Positions 17,422 through 26,596 are shown, counted from the first letter of the stretch. The stretch is 64,000 nt of DNA from Roseivirga sp. UBA6052 (GCA_002427755.1 DIYO01000007.1:1-64000), one strand, 5' to 3'. The notes: generated from the sequence alone by a model not told the origin. Numbers and translations are program-made.

Positions 17422-18996
17422 CTACTCAACTTTTATCAGACTCATTGGAATTCTATTATCATAATAGAATTCTTTTATTACTTCATAGTTCGTGAAATCC
17501 TTAAGGTCATCATCATAGCAGATGATGTAGCCATCAATAATCTTATCAGTAGAATAGACTATATCATTTCTCTCTCGCTCTAAGTAGAAAACAATGGTAT
17601 AGGACATTCTTAAATCTTTATATCGTAAAAGCTCCTCTCCATGGGTAATTTCAGCCATCTGAAGGGCCATTGCCTTGTCTTTGGCCGCTCCAGTTGTCAA
17701 TTGTCTAGATGGAGGAAAAACAGAAGACATACCGAATTTCAAAAACACAAAAAACAACAAGAACAAGACATATGGGCGAACCTCTTTTTTGAACCACAGT
17801 CCATAAATCAATATAGCTCCTACGCCTAAAACAGTACTCAGCAAATCTAACCTAGGAATTACTTCTAGTTCCTCAACAAAGTGAATACCTATTGATGCAA
17901 CAACCAGAATCGTAGCGCAAACCAGTACAAAGTACTTTAAGAAAATGGACCAAAAATTTGAACGAAGATTAACTGATAGATAAGTAAGAGATATTGCGGC
18001 AAAAGGAAATATCGGATAAATATATCGTGACTTTGCCTCTGTAGAAATCCAGTATAATGGAAAATTGAAAACGAAAATCAACACACAGAACCAAATGAAT
18101 TTATTTTCCTTCAGAATGCTTTTACTGCCTTTCAAGAATAATAACGGAATAAAAAAGCTCACTGGAATTAGATTCTTCAGTGTATCTATGGGAAACGTTA
18201 AAAGCTGATGAATTACAGCAGATATCCCACCACTAGTGGCTTTATCCGAAGATTCAGATATAAGCGTTGACCACCACCCGGATACGTCCTCATACTGACT
18301 GTAGGTATAGAAATAACCAAACAGCGAAAGGGCAAGTAAAAGAATTCCAAAAACATGTTGAATACCCAAAAGTCTCCTGAAATCTTTTTTCCAAATGAAG
18401 TAAACCAATAGACTAATTGCGGTGTAAGGCAATGACGTTAGTCCCTTAGTCAGAAAACCAATAGCTGTTAGCAAATAGACAGTAAGAAATAGATACCAAT
18501 ATTGCTTTCGCTCTCCAAAAACATAGATCAGGAAGATCGAACTCGATGTTACAAGGGAGTAAAACAGGTCTATTTCTCCAATAGTGGAATAAGAGAGTAG
18601 AATATCTACAAGTAATACGAATCCTGCTGAAGCAAATAAGGCTACTTCCCTATTCACATACTTTTTAGTGAGTTGGAATACCATTAGAGAAGAAACCAAA
18701 TGGCTCAAGACAGAGAAAAATCTGGTTGCAAATTCATTAGCTTCTCCAAATAGATTGTATGAAAGAAGAAGGACCCAATTATAGACAGGTGGTTTGCGAT
18801 AGTACAAATCTCCTGTTTGGGTAGGTACCCAGAGATTATCATTGATTAGCATTTCCAAGGCTATGAGCCCCCTTCTTGGCTCCTCCAAATACAAAGGATA
18901 AATGCCAAGATTGTAGAAAAAGGCAAAAAGTAATAAGCCTCCTCCCGTGTAAAAAATGAGATTCTCTGTTTTATTGAATGGCTCTTGCCCAATCAT
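17422..18996 (-). CDS. Membrane glycosyltransferase, GT39/ArnT-like (PMT_2 domain)
   Basis: A 524-residue polytopic protein with about 11 hydrophobic segments. The first extracytoplasmic loop holds the family hallmark YLEEPRRGLIALEM, with acidic catalytic-type residues, and YYRKPPVYNWVL. Such enzymes move a sugar from a polyprenyl-phosphate donor to a protein, lipid A or another acceptor at the outer face of the inner membrane. The acceptor cannot be told here. The C-terminal 90 residues are soluble. The ATG at 18996 is clear. It converges on the receiver gene with 3 bp between stops. Confidence 0.85.
   Translation of the reverse strand: MIGQEPFNKTENLIFYTGGGLLLFAFFYNLGIYPLYLEEPRRGLIALEMLINDNLWVPTQTGDLYYRKPPVYNWVLLLSYNLFGEANEFATRFFSVLSHLVSSLMVFQLTKKYVNREVALFASAGFVLLVDILLSYSTIGEIDLFYSLVTSSSIFLIYVFGERKQYWYLFLTVYLLTAIGFLTKGLTSLPYTAISLLVYFIWKKDFRRLLGIQHVFGILLLALSLFGYFYTYSQYEDVSGWWSTLISESSDKATSGGISAVIHQLLTFPIDTLKNLIPVSFFIPLLFLKGSKSILKENKFIWFCVLIFVFNFPLYWISTEAKSRYIYPIFPFAAISLTYLSVNLRSNFWSIFLKYFVLVCATILVVASIGIHFVEELEVIPRLDLLSTVLGVGAILIYGLWFKKEVRPYVLFLLFFVFLKFGMSSVFPPSRQLTTGAAKDKAMALQMAEITHGEELLRYKDLRMSYTIVFYLERERNDIVYSTDKIIDGYIICYDDDLKDFTNYEVIKEFYYDNRIPMSLIKVE
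17448..17479 (+). terminator. Terminator-like 12-bp palindrome inside the 3' end of the convergent gene
   Basis: GAATTCTATTAT (17448-17459), one C, then ATAATAGAATTC (17461-17472) are perfectly complementary and are followed by TTTTATT. Read on plus it would terminate the receiver gene ending at 17418. It lies wholly inside codons of the minus-strand gene at 17422-18996. Confidence 0.55.
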
Positions 18997-19053
18997 GCCT
19001 CAAAACTAACAGTTCGATATTAAGCTAAACCCTTTTAATGATTATTTTCGCGC

Positions 19054-20235
19054 ATGAATTCGAAAGAGATCTTTCTTAATCACTTGGCCCAAACCTCCCC
19101 TTTCCCACTTCAAATTGAAGTAAGCCATGCTGAAGGCTCTCTAATCTATGATTCAAATGGCAAGTCGTATTACGATTTAATTTCTGGTATAGCGGTAACC
19201 AACATTGGCCATAGACATCCTAAAGTGGTGAGTGCCATAAAAGATCAATTAGATAAGTACATGCATGTAATGGCTTATGGAGAATTCATCCAATCACCAC
19301 AAAATGATTTAGCTAAGAAACTGAGTACTTTACTTCCCGAGACTTTATCAACAGCATACTTTGTAAATAGTGGTACAGAAGCCAATGAAGGAGCGCTCAA
19401 GCTAGCAAAGCGTGTAACAGGAAGAACAGAAATTGTTTCTTGCAAAAAGAGTTATCACGGAAGCACCCATGGTTCATTAAGTGTTTCCGGAAATGAGGTG
19501 AAAAAGTATGCCTTTAGGCCTTTACTTCCTGATGTTAAGTTCATGGAATTCAACAAGGTTGAAGACCTGAACCTGATTACAAACAAAACAGCTGCGGTAA
19601 TTATTGAACCGATTCAAGGTGATGCAGGTGTACGAATTCCTAACAAAGAATATTTAGTAGCCCTGAGAGATAGATGTACTGAAACAGGAGCTCAATTGAT
19701 ATTCGATGAAATTCAAACAGGCTTTGGAAGAACTGGAGAGTTTTTCGCTTTTCAGCATTATGGTGTTATACCTGATATTCTCACCATAGCTAAAGCATTT
19801 GGTGGCGGAATGCCCATAGGTGCCTTTATTAGTAGTAAAGAAAAGATGAACCTCTTCACGTTTAATCCAATGTTAGGACATATCACAACATTCGGAGGAC
19901 ATCCCGTGAACTGTGCTGCTGCGTTAGCCAATATCAAGGTAATTGAGGAAGAATCTCTAGTCAGTGATGTGGAAAGGAAAGGGCAACTACTAGAAAATGA
20001 GATCAGTCATCCCAGCATTGTAGAAATAAGACGAAAAGGCTTAATGTTTGCTATCGAATTTGAGACTCCTGAAAAAGTGCAAAAAATAGTAGAGAGGTGC
20101 CTGGAACTTGGGGTGATCACTTTTTGGTTCCTTTCTTGTCCTGAAAGCTTTAGACTTGCTCCTCCCATTAACATTTCAGACGAAGAAATCACACATGCCG
20201 GTAGACTGATTCATCAAGCAATTAATGAGGCATAA
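19054..20235 (+). CDS. Class III (acetylornithine/ornithine-like) aminotransferase
   Basis: A 393-residue PLP enzyme. It has FVNSGTEANEGALKLAKR (phosphate-binding), KKSYHGSTHGSLS, the cofactor Asp in LIFDEIQTGFGRTG, and the Schiff-base Lys247 in TIAKAFGGGMPIGA. These fit the subgroup of acetylornithine and related omega-aminotransferases. No arginine biosynthesis genes are adjacent, so the amino donor is not settled. Length is normal. It is a stand-alone gene divergent from the GT39-like gene. Confidence 0.9.
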   Translation: MNSKEIFLNHLAQTSPFPLQIEVSHAEGSLIYDSNGKSYYDLISGIAVTNIGHRHPKVVSAIKDQLDKYMHVMAYGEFIQSPQNDLAKKLSTLLPETLSTAYFVNSGTEANEGALKLAKRVTGRTEIVSCKKSYHGSTHGSLSVSGNEVKKYAFRPLLPDVKFMEFNKVEDLNLITNKTAAVIIEPIQGDAGVRIPNKEYLVALRDRCTETGAQLIFDEIQTGFGRTGEFFAFQHYGVIPDILTIAKAFGGGMPIGAFISSKEKMNLFTFNPMLGHITTFGGHPVNCAAALANIKVIEEESLVSDVERKGQLLENEISHPSIVEIRRKGLMFAIEFETPEKVQKIVERCLELGVITFWFLSCPESFRLAPPINISDEEITHAGRLIHQAINEA

Positions 20236-20255
20236 AAAAAGCCGCTAAGCGGCTT
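20234..20255 (-). terminator. Rho-independent terminator of the minus-strand lipoprotein gene
   Basis: On minus: AAGCCGC, loop TTA, GCGGCTT, then a run of seven T. The A-run on plus begins inside the stop codon of the aminotransferase gene, so the two genes converge on this hairpin. Confidence 0.85.
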
Positions 20256-20258
20256 CAA

Positions 20259-20780
20259 CTAGAAATTTCCATTCTTTACTCGAGCACCATAATCACTCTG
20301 ACTTAGGATTTTTACCTTATCAGAGCCTGAGATCACATAATCCACACGAAACTTACTCATATCTTGAATACTACCATAACAGATTAGCAACTGGGCCTCA
20401 CAACCTAAGGTGATACATCTTTCTACCTCTTGATCTCTGATAGCAATATTTATAGGCTCAGCGTCTGCTCTTGCCAGTACAATACCAGAATTACCAGCCT
20501 CAATCGCCTTAAAGGGATAGATGTGGTACTCAGGGCCCAATTTCTCTACTTGAAAATTCTTTAGATCAAGTTTCTTGTCATCCCCTTCTGCAAGTAGTGT
20601 CACATATCCATCTTTTACAGCTAATGCAGCATTCTCAACGAATTCGTCATTACCCAAGTGAACGGTAGCACCCAGTAATAATCTCCCATTTGTTGATTCT
20701 CTATAGTTAACTGCATTGCTTTCTAAGCAACCCGAAAGAACTATGATGAATAACGCTAATAAAGCAATTGATTTTTTCAT
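20259..20780 (-). CDS. Putative lipoprotein of unknown function (173 aa)
   Basis: The N-terminus MKKSIALLALFIIVLSGC is a lipoprotein signal with Cys at residue 18. The mature region holds two Cys close together (RCITLGCEAQLLICYG) and no family I recognise. The ATG at 20780 is preceded on minus by GAGGAGAT, a purine-rich site only 1-2 bases away. It lies downstream of hslV, 61 bp away on the same strand, with an inverted repeat between them. A terminator follows directly. Confidence 0.7.
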   Translation of the reverse strand: MKKSIALLALFIIVLSGCLESNAVNYRESTNGRLLLGATVHLGNDEFVENAALAVKDGYVTLLAEGDDKKLDLKNFQVEKLGPEYHIYPFKAIEAGNSGIVLARADAEPINIAIRDQEVERCITLGCEAQLLICYGSIQDMSKFRVDYVISGSDKVKILSQSDYGARVKNGNF

Positions 20781-20798
20781 ATCTCCTCAATAATCATA

Positions 20799-20820
20799 AA
20801 TCATATACAAGCATATGATT
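20799..20820. promoter_or_regulatory. Inverted repeat between hslV and the lipoprotein gene
   Basis: AATCATAT and ATATGATT (8 of 8 complementary) flank a 6-base loop. It lies 18 bp upstream of the lipoprotein start. AT-rich, with no T-run next to it. It could be an operator or a weak hairpin. Confidence 0.3.
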
Positions 20821-20841
20821 CACAGGCACTTCTAATCAAAT

Positions 20842-21378
20842 TTAAGAAATTTTCTCGATCACTAGATTGTGGTTGGTGTAGATGCAAATATCAGCAGCGA
20901 TATTTAAACTCTTCTCAACTATGTCTCTAGCATCAAGACTAGAATGTTCCACTAGAGCTTGAGCGGCAGCTTGAGCATACATACTACCTGAACCAATAGC
21001 GGCAATACCATTGTCTGGCTCAAGTACATCGCCAGTACCACTAAGTATTAAGATATCTTCTTTATCTGCCACAATTAGCATAGATTCTAGCTTTCTAAGG
21101 TATCGATCCATTCGCCAATCTTTTGCCAGTTCGATTGCCGCTCTTTTCATATTACCGCCATAAGCGCTTAGCTTTTCATCGAAACGCTCTAATAGAGTAA
21201 ATGCATCGGCTGTAGAACCTGCGAATCCGGTTACAATATTGCCATCCTGAAGCTTTCTAATCTTCTTTACATTACTCTTAGCAACAGTATTGCCCATTGT
21301 AGCCTGTCCATCTGCACCAATTGCAATAGATCCATTATGCTTAACTGCTAATACTGTTGTCGATTTTATCTTTGTCAT
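20842..21378 (-). CDS. hslV: ATP-dependent protease subunit HslV
   Basis: A 178-residue proteasome-like peptidase that forms dodecamers capped by the HslU ATPase. STTVLAVKHNGSIAIGADGQATMGNTV holds the N-terminal catalytic Thr, exposed after cleavage of a short pro-segment; here about six residues (MTKIKS) precede it. GFAGSTADAFTLLERFDEKL and AAIGSGSMYAQAAAQAL are diagnostic. The open frame reaches back to 21417, but that extension runs through a terminator hairpin, so the ATG at 21378 is used. hslU is not adjacent in the window. Confidence 0.95.
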   Translation of the reverse strand: MTKIKSTTVLAVKHNGSIAIGADGQATMGNTVAKSNVKKIRKLQDGNIVTGFAGSTADAFTLLERFDEKLSAYGGNMKRAAIELAKDWRMDRYLRKLESMLIVADKEDILILSGTGDVLEPDNGIAAIGSGSMYAQAAAQALVEHSSLDARDIVEKSLNIAADICIYTNHNLVIEKIS

Positions 21379-21393
21379 ATCTTTTTCTCTTTT

Positions 21394-21428
21394 AAAACAA
21401 GAAAGTCCCGATATCAACGGGACTTTCT
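21394..21428 (-). terminator. Intrinsic terminator between the E2 gene and hslV
   Basis: A perfect 11-bp stem (plus strand 21400-21410 and 21418-21428, AGAAAGTCCCG with its complement) surrounds a 7-base loop. On minus it is followed by TGTTTT. It begins 21 bp after the E2 stop and ends just upstream of hslV. Confidence 0.75.
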
Positions 21429-21449
21429 AACATCAGGTTTAATTCTTTA

Positions 21450-23105
21450 TTAAACCAATATTCTCACAGGATCTTCTAGCAATCCTTTAAAGGTCTGTAA
21501 GAAGGCCGAACCTACTGCGCCATCTACCACTCTGTGGTCACATGAAAGCGTTACTTTCATTATGTTACCAATAGCCAACTGCCCATCTTTAACCACTGCA
21601 GTTTGTTTAATACCTCCTACTGCCATAATACAAGCATCAGGTGGATTGATAATGGCCGTAAATTCTTCTATACCAAACATCCCTAAATTGGAAATTGTGA
21701 ATGTATTACCACTCATTTCCTCCGGAGTTAGTTTCTTGTTCTTAGCCTTACCACCCAATTCTTTTACCTCCGCAGAAATATGAGAAAGTGGCTTGTTATC
21801 AGCAAATCTCACTACAGGAACAAGTAACCCCTCATCAACAGCAACTGCCACACCAATATGAATGTGATGATTAATTCTGATTTTATCTTCCAACCAAGAA
21901 GAATTCACCTGTGGGTGCTTTCTTAATGCTGCAGCTGCCGCTTTCAAAACCATATCATTAAACGAAATTTTGACAGGCGAAATTTCATTCATACTCTTAC
22001 GTGCCTCGATCGCCTTATCCATGTTGATTTCCATGGTCAAGTAGAAATGAGGTGCTGTAAATTTACTTTCAGCCAAACGCTTAGCAATTACTTTACGCAT
22101 CTGAGAGACTCTCATCTCTTCGAAGCTCTCCTCACCTACAATCGTAGGAAGTGCGATTGGCGCTGGAGAATCACTTCCAGATACAGCAGGAGCAGCACTT
22201 GGAGCAGGAGCAGCTTGAGGAACATAATTCTCTATATCTCTCTTAACAACTCTACCTCCATCACCAGAACCTTGAACCTGATTGATGTTTATGCCTTTCT
22301 CTTCAGCCATTTTCTTGGCTAAAGGCGAAGCTTTAACTCTTCCATTTGAACTTACAACAGGAGCTGACTCTTGAGGGGCGGGAGCTGCCGCTGGTGCCGC
22401 TTCTGCTACTGGAGCAGGAGCCGCTGCCGGAGCTTCCGCTGCTGGCGCCTCATTAGTTACCGGTTGTGCATCTGCTTTAATTAACGATTCGTAATCTGCA
22501 CCTGCTTCACCAACAATTGCCAAAATACCATCTACAGCAACTGCTTCACCTTCTGCAGCGCCAAGATAAAGTACCGTACCATCGTTGTAAGATTCATATT
22601 CCATGGTGGCTTTGTCGGTTTCAACTTCGGCCATCAATTCTCCTGACTCAACGGTATCTCCTACTTTTTTGTGCCATGAAGCAATGATGCCCTCTTCCAT
22701 GGTATCACTCATTTTTGGCATTCTTACAATTTCAGCATTGATACCGCTTGTGTCTATTGACTCAGCTGCTGGAGCTGCAGCAGGAGCTTCTGCTTGTTCT
22801 TCTTTCTTTTCTGATGCACCGTTATCAGAACTTGAAGCATCGGCTAAAAGAGCTTGATATTCCTCTCCTTCTTCACCAACAATGGCTAAAACGCCATCAA
22901 CTGCCACAGGTTCGCCTTCCGCTGCACCTAAATATAATACCGTACCATCGTTGTAAGATTCGTAATCCATAGTCGCCTTATCTGTCTCGATTTCAGCCAT
23001 TAATTCACCGGATTCCACCTTATCTCCAACTTTTTTATGCCATACTGCGATAACACCTTCTTCCATGGTGTCACTCATCTTGGGCATCTTTACGATCTCA
23101 GCCAT
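21450..23105 (-). CDS. Pyruvate dehydrogenase E2, dihydrolipoamide acetyltransferase with two lipoyl domains
   Basis: A 551-residue core subunit of the pyruvate dehydrogenase complex. The lipoyl domain at 1-80 has ETDKATMDYES with lipoyl Lys43. A near-copy at about 124-204 has Lys165. An Ala/Pro-rich linker, a peripheral subunit-binding domain (ASPLAKKMAEEKGININQVQGSGDGGRV) and the CoA acyltransferase domain follow. The last ends in the catalytic SCDHRVVDGA. The pyruvate-dehydrogenase-type lipoyl motif and domain order favour acetyl transfer over the 2-oxoglutarate enzyme. E1 and E3 genes are not adjacent. The linkers ride on Ala/Pro-rich DNA that is less AT-rich than the surroundings. Confidence 0.93.
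   Translation of the reverse strand: MAEIVKMPKMSDTMEEGVIAVWHKKVGDKVESGELMAEIETDKATMDYESYNDGTVLYLGAAEGEPVAVDGVLAIVGEEGEEYQALLADASSSDNGASEKKEEQAEAPAAAPAAESIDTSGINAEIVRMPKMSDTMEEGIIASWHKKVGDTVESGELMAEVETDKATMEYESYNDGTVLYLGAAEGEAVAVDGILAIVGEAGADYESLIKADAQPVTNEAPAAEAPAAAPAPVAEAAPAAAPAPQESAPVVSSNGRVKASPLAKKMAEEKGININQVQGSGDGGRVVKRDIENYVPQAAPAPSAAPAVSGSDSPAPIALPTIVGEESFEEMRVSQMRKVIAKRLAESKFTAPHFYLTMEINMDKAIEARKSMNEISPVKISFNDMVLKAAAAALRKHPQVNSSWLEDKIRINHHIHIGVAVAVDEGLLVPVVRFADNKPLSHISAEVKELGGKAKNKKLTPEEMSGNTFTISNLGMFGIEEFTAIINPPDACIMAVGGIKQTAVVKDGQLAIGNIMKVTLSCDHRVVDGAVGSAFLQTFKGLLEDPVRILV
22500..23105 (-). repeat. Internal duplication encoding two lipoyl domains
   Basis: The stretches at about 22870-23105 and 22505-22735 encode almost the same 80 residues. 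They also share long nucleotide identities, for example around GTACCGTACCATCGTTGTAA in both. This suggests recent duplication or gene conversion. Confidence 0.75.
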
Positions 23106-23296
23106 ATATCTTCCTAAAATTTGAGCACCAAAAATAGCTTTAAATGCCTCTTAATTCAAATAATACAAATGCTATTCTTTGCAAGTAAAATTGATTGATT
23201 CCTGCAATCGATTGTAAACTTAAAAGTCTTTTCGCCACTTAATAAGTTCCATTGGTTTTTTTGATCGACTTGGGTTAAATTTCAGAAAACTAATCC

Positions 23297-23995
23297 ATGC
23301 AGATCAACTACTCGGTCGCTTCTGAAGCGCAACTTATTGCTGAACACTTTGAAGTTCAGGTTGATGATAAATACCATGCTACCTATAATGCTCACCCAAC
23401 CAACAGCTTGCCCGTAATAACAAGCGTTCACCCAGAAGAGATTTCTTATTTTCATTGGGGTATTAATCCAGGCTTTACCAAAAGCAAAAGCGTAAGTGCT
23501 AAACTCCTATATGCACCGATTGAAGATATTACCAGCAAACCGAGTTTAAGAAAAAATTTAGCACACCAGCGGTGTGTAATTATAGCCGACAGCTTCTATG
23601 CATGGCAAGAAGTGGCAAAAAAGGAACAAATCCCTTATCGTTTTCATCTTCAGAATAACTCCTTGTTTGGTATTGCCGGTCTTTGGGATTTTCATGAAAC
23701 AGAAGAGGGAGAAACGATTAGAACCTTTATGATGATCACAAGAGAGTCGCTACCATCGGTTAAAAAGGTCACAGATAGAATGCCTGCCATATTGAATGAG
23801 GATTTTCTTATCGAGTGGTTAAATGATGCCCATACTGCAGATAGTGTTTTAGACTACGTGAGGCCTTTTACTGATGAAGAAATCATCAATTACACTGTAA
23901 ACCCTAAACTTGCCGATCCTGAATTTAATTCAAAGGCACTATGGGAAAAGGTTCCACCTGCAAACCAATTTGGAAATCTGACTTTATTCAACTAG
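23297..23995 (+). CDS. SRAP (YedK/HMCES)-family protein lacking all catalytic residues
   Basis: A 232-residue protein with the full SRAP scaffold: FHWGINPGF, SKPSLRKNLAHQRCVIIADSFYAWQE, FGIAGLWDF, and VTDRMPAIL. In active family members the second residue is a catalytic Cys (MCGRYS), which forms a covalent bond with abasic sites in single-stranded DNA. Here the start reads MQINYS. By alignment from memory the partner residues are also changed: the Asn of NARAE is Tyr72, the Glu of YEW is Ala102, and the His of HDRMP is Thr159. It therefore looks unable to crosslink or process DNA, yet the fold is intact. It overlaps the convergent lipoprotein gene by 4 bases. Confidence 0.85.
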   Translation: MQINYSVASEAQLIAEHFEVQVDDKYHATYNAHPTNSLPVITSVHPEEISYFHWGINPGFTKSKSVSAKLLYAPIEDITSKPSLRKNLAHQRCVIIADSFYAWQEVAKKEQIPYRFHLQNNSLFGIAGLWDFHETEEGETIRTFMMITRESLPSVKKVTDRMPAILNEDFLIEWLNDAHTADSVLDYVRPFTDEEIINYTVNPKLADPEFNSKALWEKVPPANQFGNLTLFN

Positions 23996-24750
23996 TCAGC
24001 CATAGAGAGGCGATTGACTTCGATATTTTCAATTTTAATATCTGAAACCAGTTCTAGCTCACCTATTTCATAGGCATAGTCTAGTTCTTGAACTGGGAAG
24101 TCTTTATCTATTGTATAGTTTTTGTAGTCTTGAAAGCGAATACCACCTACTTCGCGTGCATTATAAGCCTCTCTAAACCTTACGCCTCCTCCATTCACAT
24201 AGAATCCGTAGGCGAAATAATCGATCGTATAATCTTCTTTATGAATCCAGTAGATATAAACATTTTCGAAATCTTCTCCCCCACTATTTTCACCAAAAGT
24301 GATTTCTACCTTATGATAAGGTTCACCCTTGATCTCAACCGCTTTCATTAACTGTCTATTGACTACGGGGTCATCTAAATTGAAAGGAAGTAATGCGAAA
24401 TAGATAACTGAATTAGTGGCTCTTTGGTAAGTTCTTCTGTTTTCTCTTTCTAATCGAATCTCTTTATCATCGATCATTCGCTTAAACTTATTATTAGACC
24501 AAACATCGGTTACCATGCCATCATTCGAGCGAAAAGTACGTTCATATACATATTCACCTTTACTAATCTTGGCTGTAAAATGACGATTTCTGAAATCGAA
24601 CTGAACTTCCATGTTATCATAAAGTTCACCTCCATGTTTTGCAATGGCCTTTTCAATAATATCATCTGCCGTGAGCTCTTGAGGAGTTTCATTACAACTC
24701 CAGCATAAAATTGAGCAAAGTGCAAAAGCCAAAAATCCGAACTGTCTCAT
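23992..24750 (-). CDS. Lipoprotein, DUF6503-like
   Basis: A 252-residue protein with a lipoprotein signal ending LCWSC (Cys19). The mature part has repeated beta-strand patterns, including DIIEKAIAKHGG, FDFRNRHFTAKISKGEYVYERTF and YYWIHKEDYTIDYFAYGF-like stretches. These resemble an outer-membrane-associated family frequent in Bacteroidota (DUF6503), whose function is unknown. The family name is from memory. It converges on the SRAP-like gene with overlapping stops. Confidence 0.7.
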   Translation of the reverse strand: MRQFGFLAFALCSILCWSCNETPQELTADDIIEKAIAKHGGELYDNMEVQFDFRNRHFTAKISKGEYVYERTFRSNDGMVTDVWSNNKFKRMIDDKEIRLERENRRTYQRATNSVIYFALLPFNLDDPVVNRQLMKAVEIKGEPYHKVEITFGENSGGEDFENVYIYWIHKEDYTIDYFAYGFYVNGGGVRFREAYNAREVGGIRFQDYKNYTIDKDFPVQELDYAYEIGELELVSDIKIENIEVNRLSMAD

Positions 24751-24968
24751 TTAATCAGAAATCCCTATCGCTACTGTTACGAATTAATGAAAAAGAGGTT
24801 GTTCTTTTTTATTAATCCTCTGTTCTATCAATCAGTAAGATGTTATTTCTTTTTTTGACTCCTTTTCAATTTTGGAATAATTGTAAAAAACCGTGACGAA
24901 TGGTTAACAAAATGTATCTATTTAGATTTATTTAAATTGCCCAACAGTAATAAGGAGACTCATTAGAA

Positions 24969-25970
24969 ATGGAATTGAAAAGATCTAAAATAACTGGCAT
25001 GGGTCACTATACACCGGAAAATATAGTGACTAATGAAGACTTGGTTCAAATTATGGACACAAGTAATGAATGGATCGTTGAGAGAACAGGTATAGAGCAA
25101 AGAAGATGGTTCAATCCGGATAAAGACACTGTATCTAACATGGCCACAAACGCAGCCAAAATGGCTATCGATAGAGCTGGTATTGAAACAAAGGATATTG
25201 AGTTTATCGTGTTCGCAACGATTACCCCTGACTACTTCTTTCCTGGTTCGGGTGTTTTAATGCAACGTGAATTGGGCCTACAGGGTATTGGTGCTATCGA
25301 CATTAGAAACGCTTGTAGTGGTTTTATCTATGCCTTATCTGTTGCCGATCAGTTTGTTAAAACAGGTATGTACAAAACTGTTTTGGTGGTAGGTTCTGAA
25401 ATTCAGTCTTCAGCTCTTGATAAATCTACTGAAGGTAGATCAAGTTCTGTGATATTTGCTGATGGCGCAGGAGCAGCAATCGTTCAAGCTTCAGAAGATC
25501 AATCTGGTATACTCTCTACTCATTTGCATGCAGATGGTGACCATGCCGAAGAACTATACGTAAAAGACCCCGGTTCAAGTAGAAAAGTAAGGCTATCTAA
25601 AGAGTTAATAGAGGGTAAAACCTTCAATCTCACCATGAATGGCAATGCTGTTTTCAAGCATGCTGTAGTAAGATTTAGTGAAGTAATTAATGAAGCGCTT
25701 GAGGCAAATGGAAAGAGTAAGGAGGACATAGACCTGTTAATCCCTCATCAAGCCAATTTGAGAATCAGCAATTTCGTCCAGAAGCAGTTTGCTCTATCTG
25801 ACGAAAAAGTCTACAATAATATTATGACTGTTGGGAATACAACAGCCGCCTCTATCCCAATTGCCATGAGCCAAGCTTGGGAAGAAGGAAGATTCAAAGA
25901 AGGAGACTTAATTTGTCTAGCAGCTTTCGGATCAGGGTTTACTTGGGCAAGTGCACTAATTCAATGGTAG
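24969..25970 (+). CDS. fabH: 3-oxoacyl-ACP synthase III (FabH family)
   Basis: A 333-residue thiolase-fold enzyme that joins an acyl-CoA starter to malonyl-ACP in fatty acid synthesis. The triad is Cys116 in DIRNACSGFIYAL, His260 in IPHQANLRI and Asn290 in VGNTTAASIP. The N-terminal GMGHYTPENIVTNEDL and TSNEWIVERTGIEQRRW are typical. No plsX or rpmF is adjacent, so this may be one of several FabH copies. A purine-rich AAGGAG lies 12 bp before the ATG. The next gene begins at the base after its stop. Confidence 0.92.
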   Translation: MELKRSKITGMGHYTPENIVTNEDLVQIMDTSNEWIVERTGIEQRRWFNPDKDTVSNMATNAAKMAIDRAGIETKDIEFIVFATITPDYFFPGSGVLMQRELGLQGIGAIDIRNACSGFIYALSVADQFVKTGMYKTVLVVGSEIQSSALDKSTEGRSSSVIFADGAGAAIVQASEDQSGILSTHLHADGDHAEELYVKDPGSSRKVRLSKELIEGKTFNLTMNGNAVFKHAVVRFSEVINEALEANGKSKEDIDLLIPHQANLRISNFVQKQFALSDEKVYNNIMTVGNTTAASIPIAMSQAWEEGRFKEGDLICLAAFGSGFTWASALIQW

Positions 25971-26540
25971 ATGAATCAAAAGCTTCTAGATTTTCTTCAA
26001 AACAAAGAGAACTTTAACACCAAAAACGAGATAGATGAGGAGATTACGAATCTCCTTTATTCTTTTCAAAGAGAGTTAGATGCCATTCTAGATTCTGGAA
26101 GTCACACCGCAAAATTTCTGCGCAGTAAACAAACGGGCAAGGTTTCTAAAGGGAATAACCACTATGGCTATCCCTACCAAGTTTTAGATTATTCAGCTTT
26201 ATTATCACGAGAGGCGAGCTTTTCTTTTAGAACGAGTGTTTGGTATGGCAACCACTTTTCTTTTGCATTAATCCTTTCGGGACATTTTTTAAAGGAGATA
26301 AAAGTAGAATACAACAAACTCGCGAGAGAAGATTATTTATTTACCATAGACGAAAACATCTGGGAAACAGACTTTAAGAAAACACACCATCAAGAATTAG
26401 AAAGCGTACCAGAAGCTGGTTTTTATGAATTACTGAGTAAAACCAATCAAATAAAGATTTTTAAACACTTTTCTCTGAACCAAACCCCTAGTCTTATCCG
26501 TTTAGGAATTGAGAGTTTCAAATCATTACTAATTCAATAA
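25971..26540 (+). CDS. Unknown protein coupled to fabH (189 aa)
   Basis: The ATG directly abuts the fabH TAG, so the two are very likely co-translated. There is no signal peptide or membrane segment. It has an acidic helical start (NKENFNTKNEIDEEITNLLYSFQRELDAIL), then aromatic beta-like stretches (VWYGNHFSFALILSGHF). I recognise no family. A role near lipid metabolism is suggested only by the coupling. Confidence 0.65.
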   Translation: MNQKLLDFLQNKENFNTKNEIDEEITNLLYSFQRELDAILDSGSHTAKFLRSKQTGKVSKGNNHYGYPYQVLDYSALLSREASFSFRTSVWYGNHFSFALILSGHFLKEIKVEYNKLAREDYLFTIDENIWETDFKKTHHQELESVPEAGFYELLSKTNQIKIFKHFSLNQTPSLIRLGIESFKSLLIQ

Positions 26541-26596
26541 ATAATTGGAATAGATTTTGATAACCTGATTATATCTCAACTAAAAGAAATAGTCTA

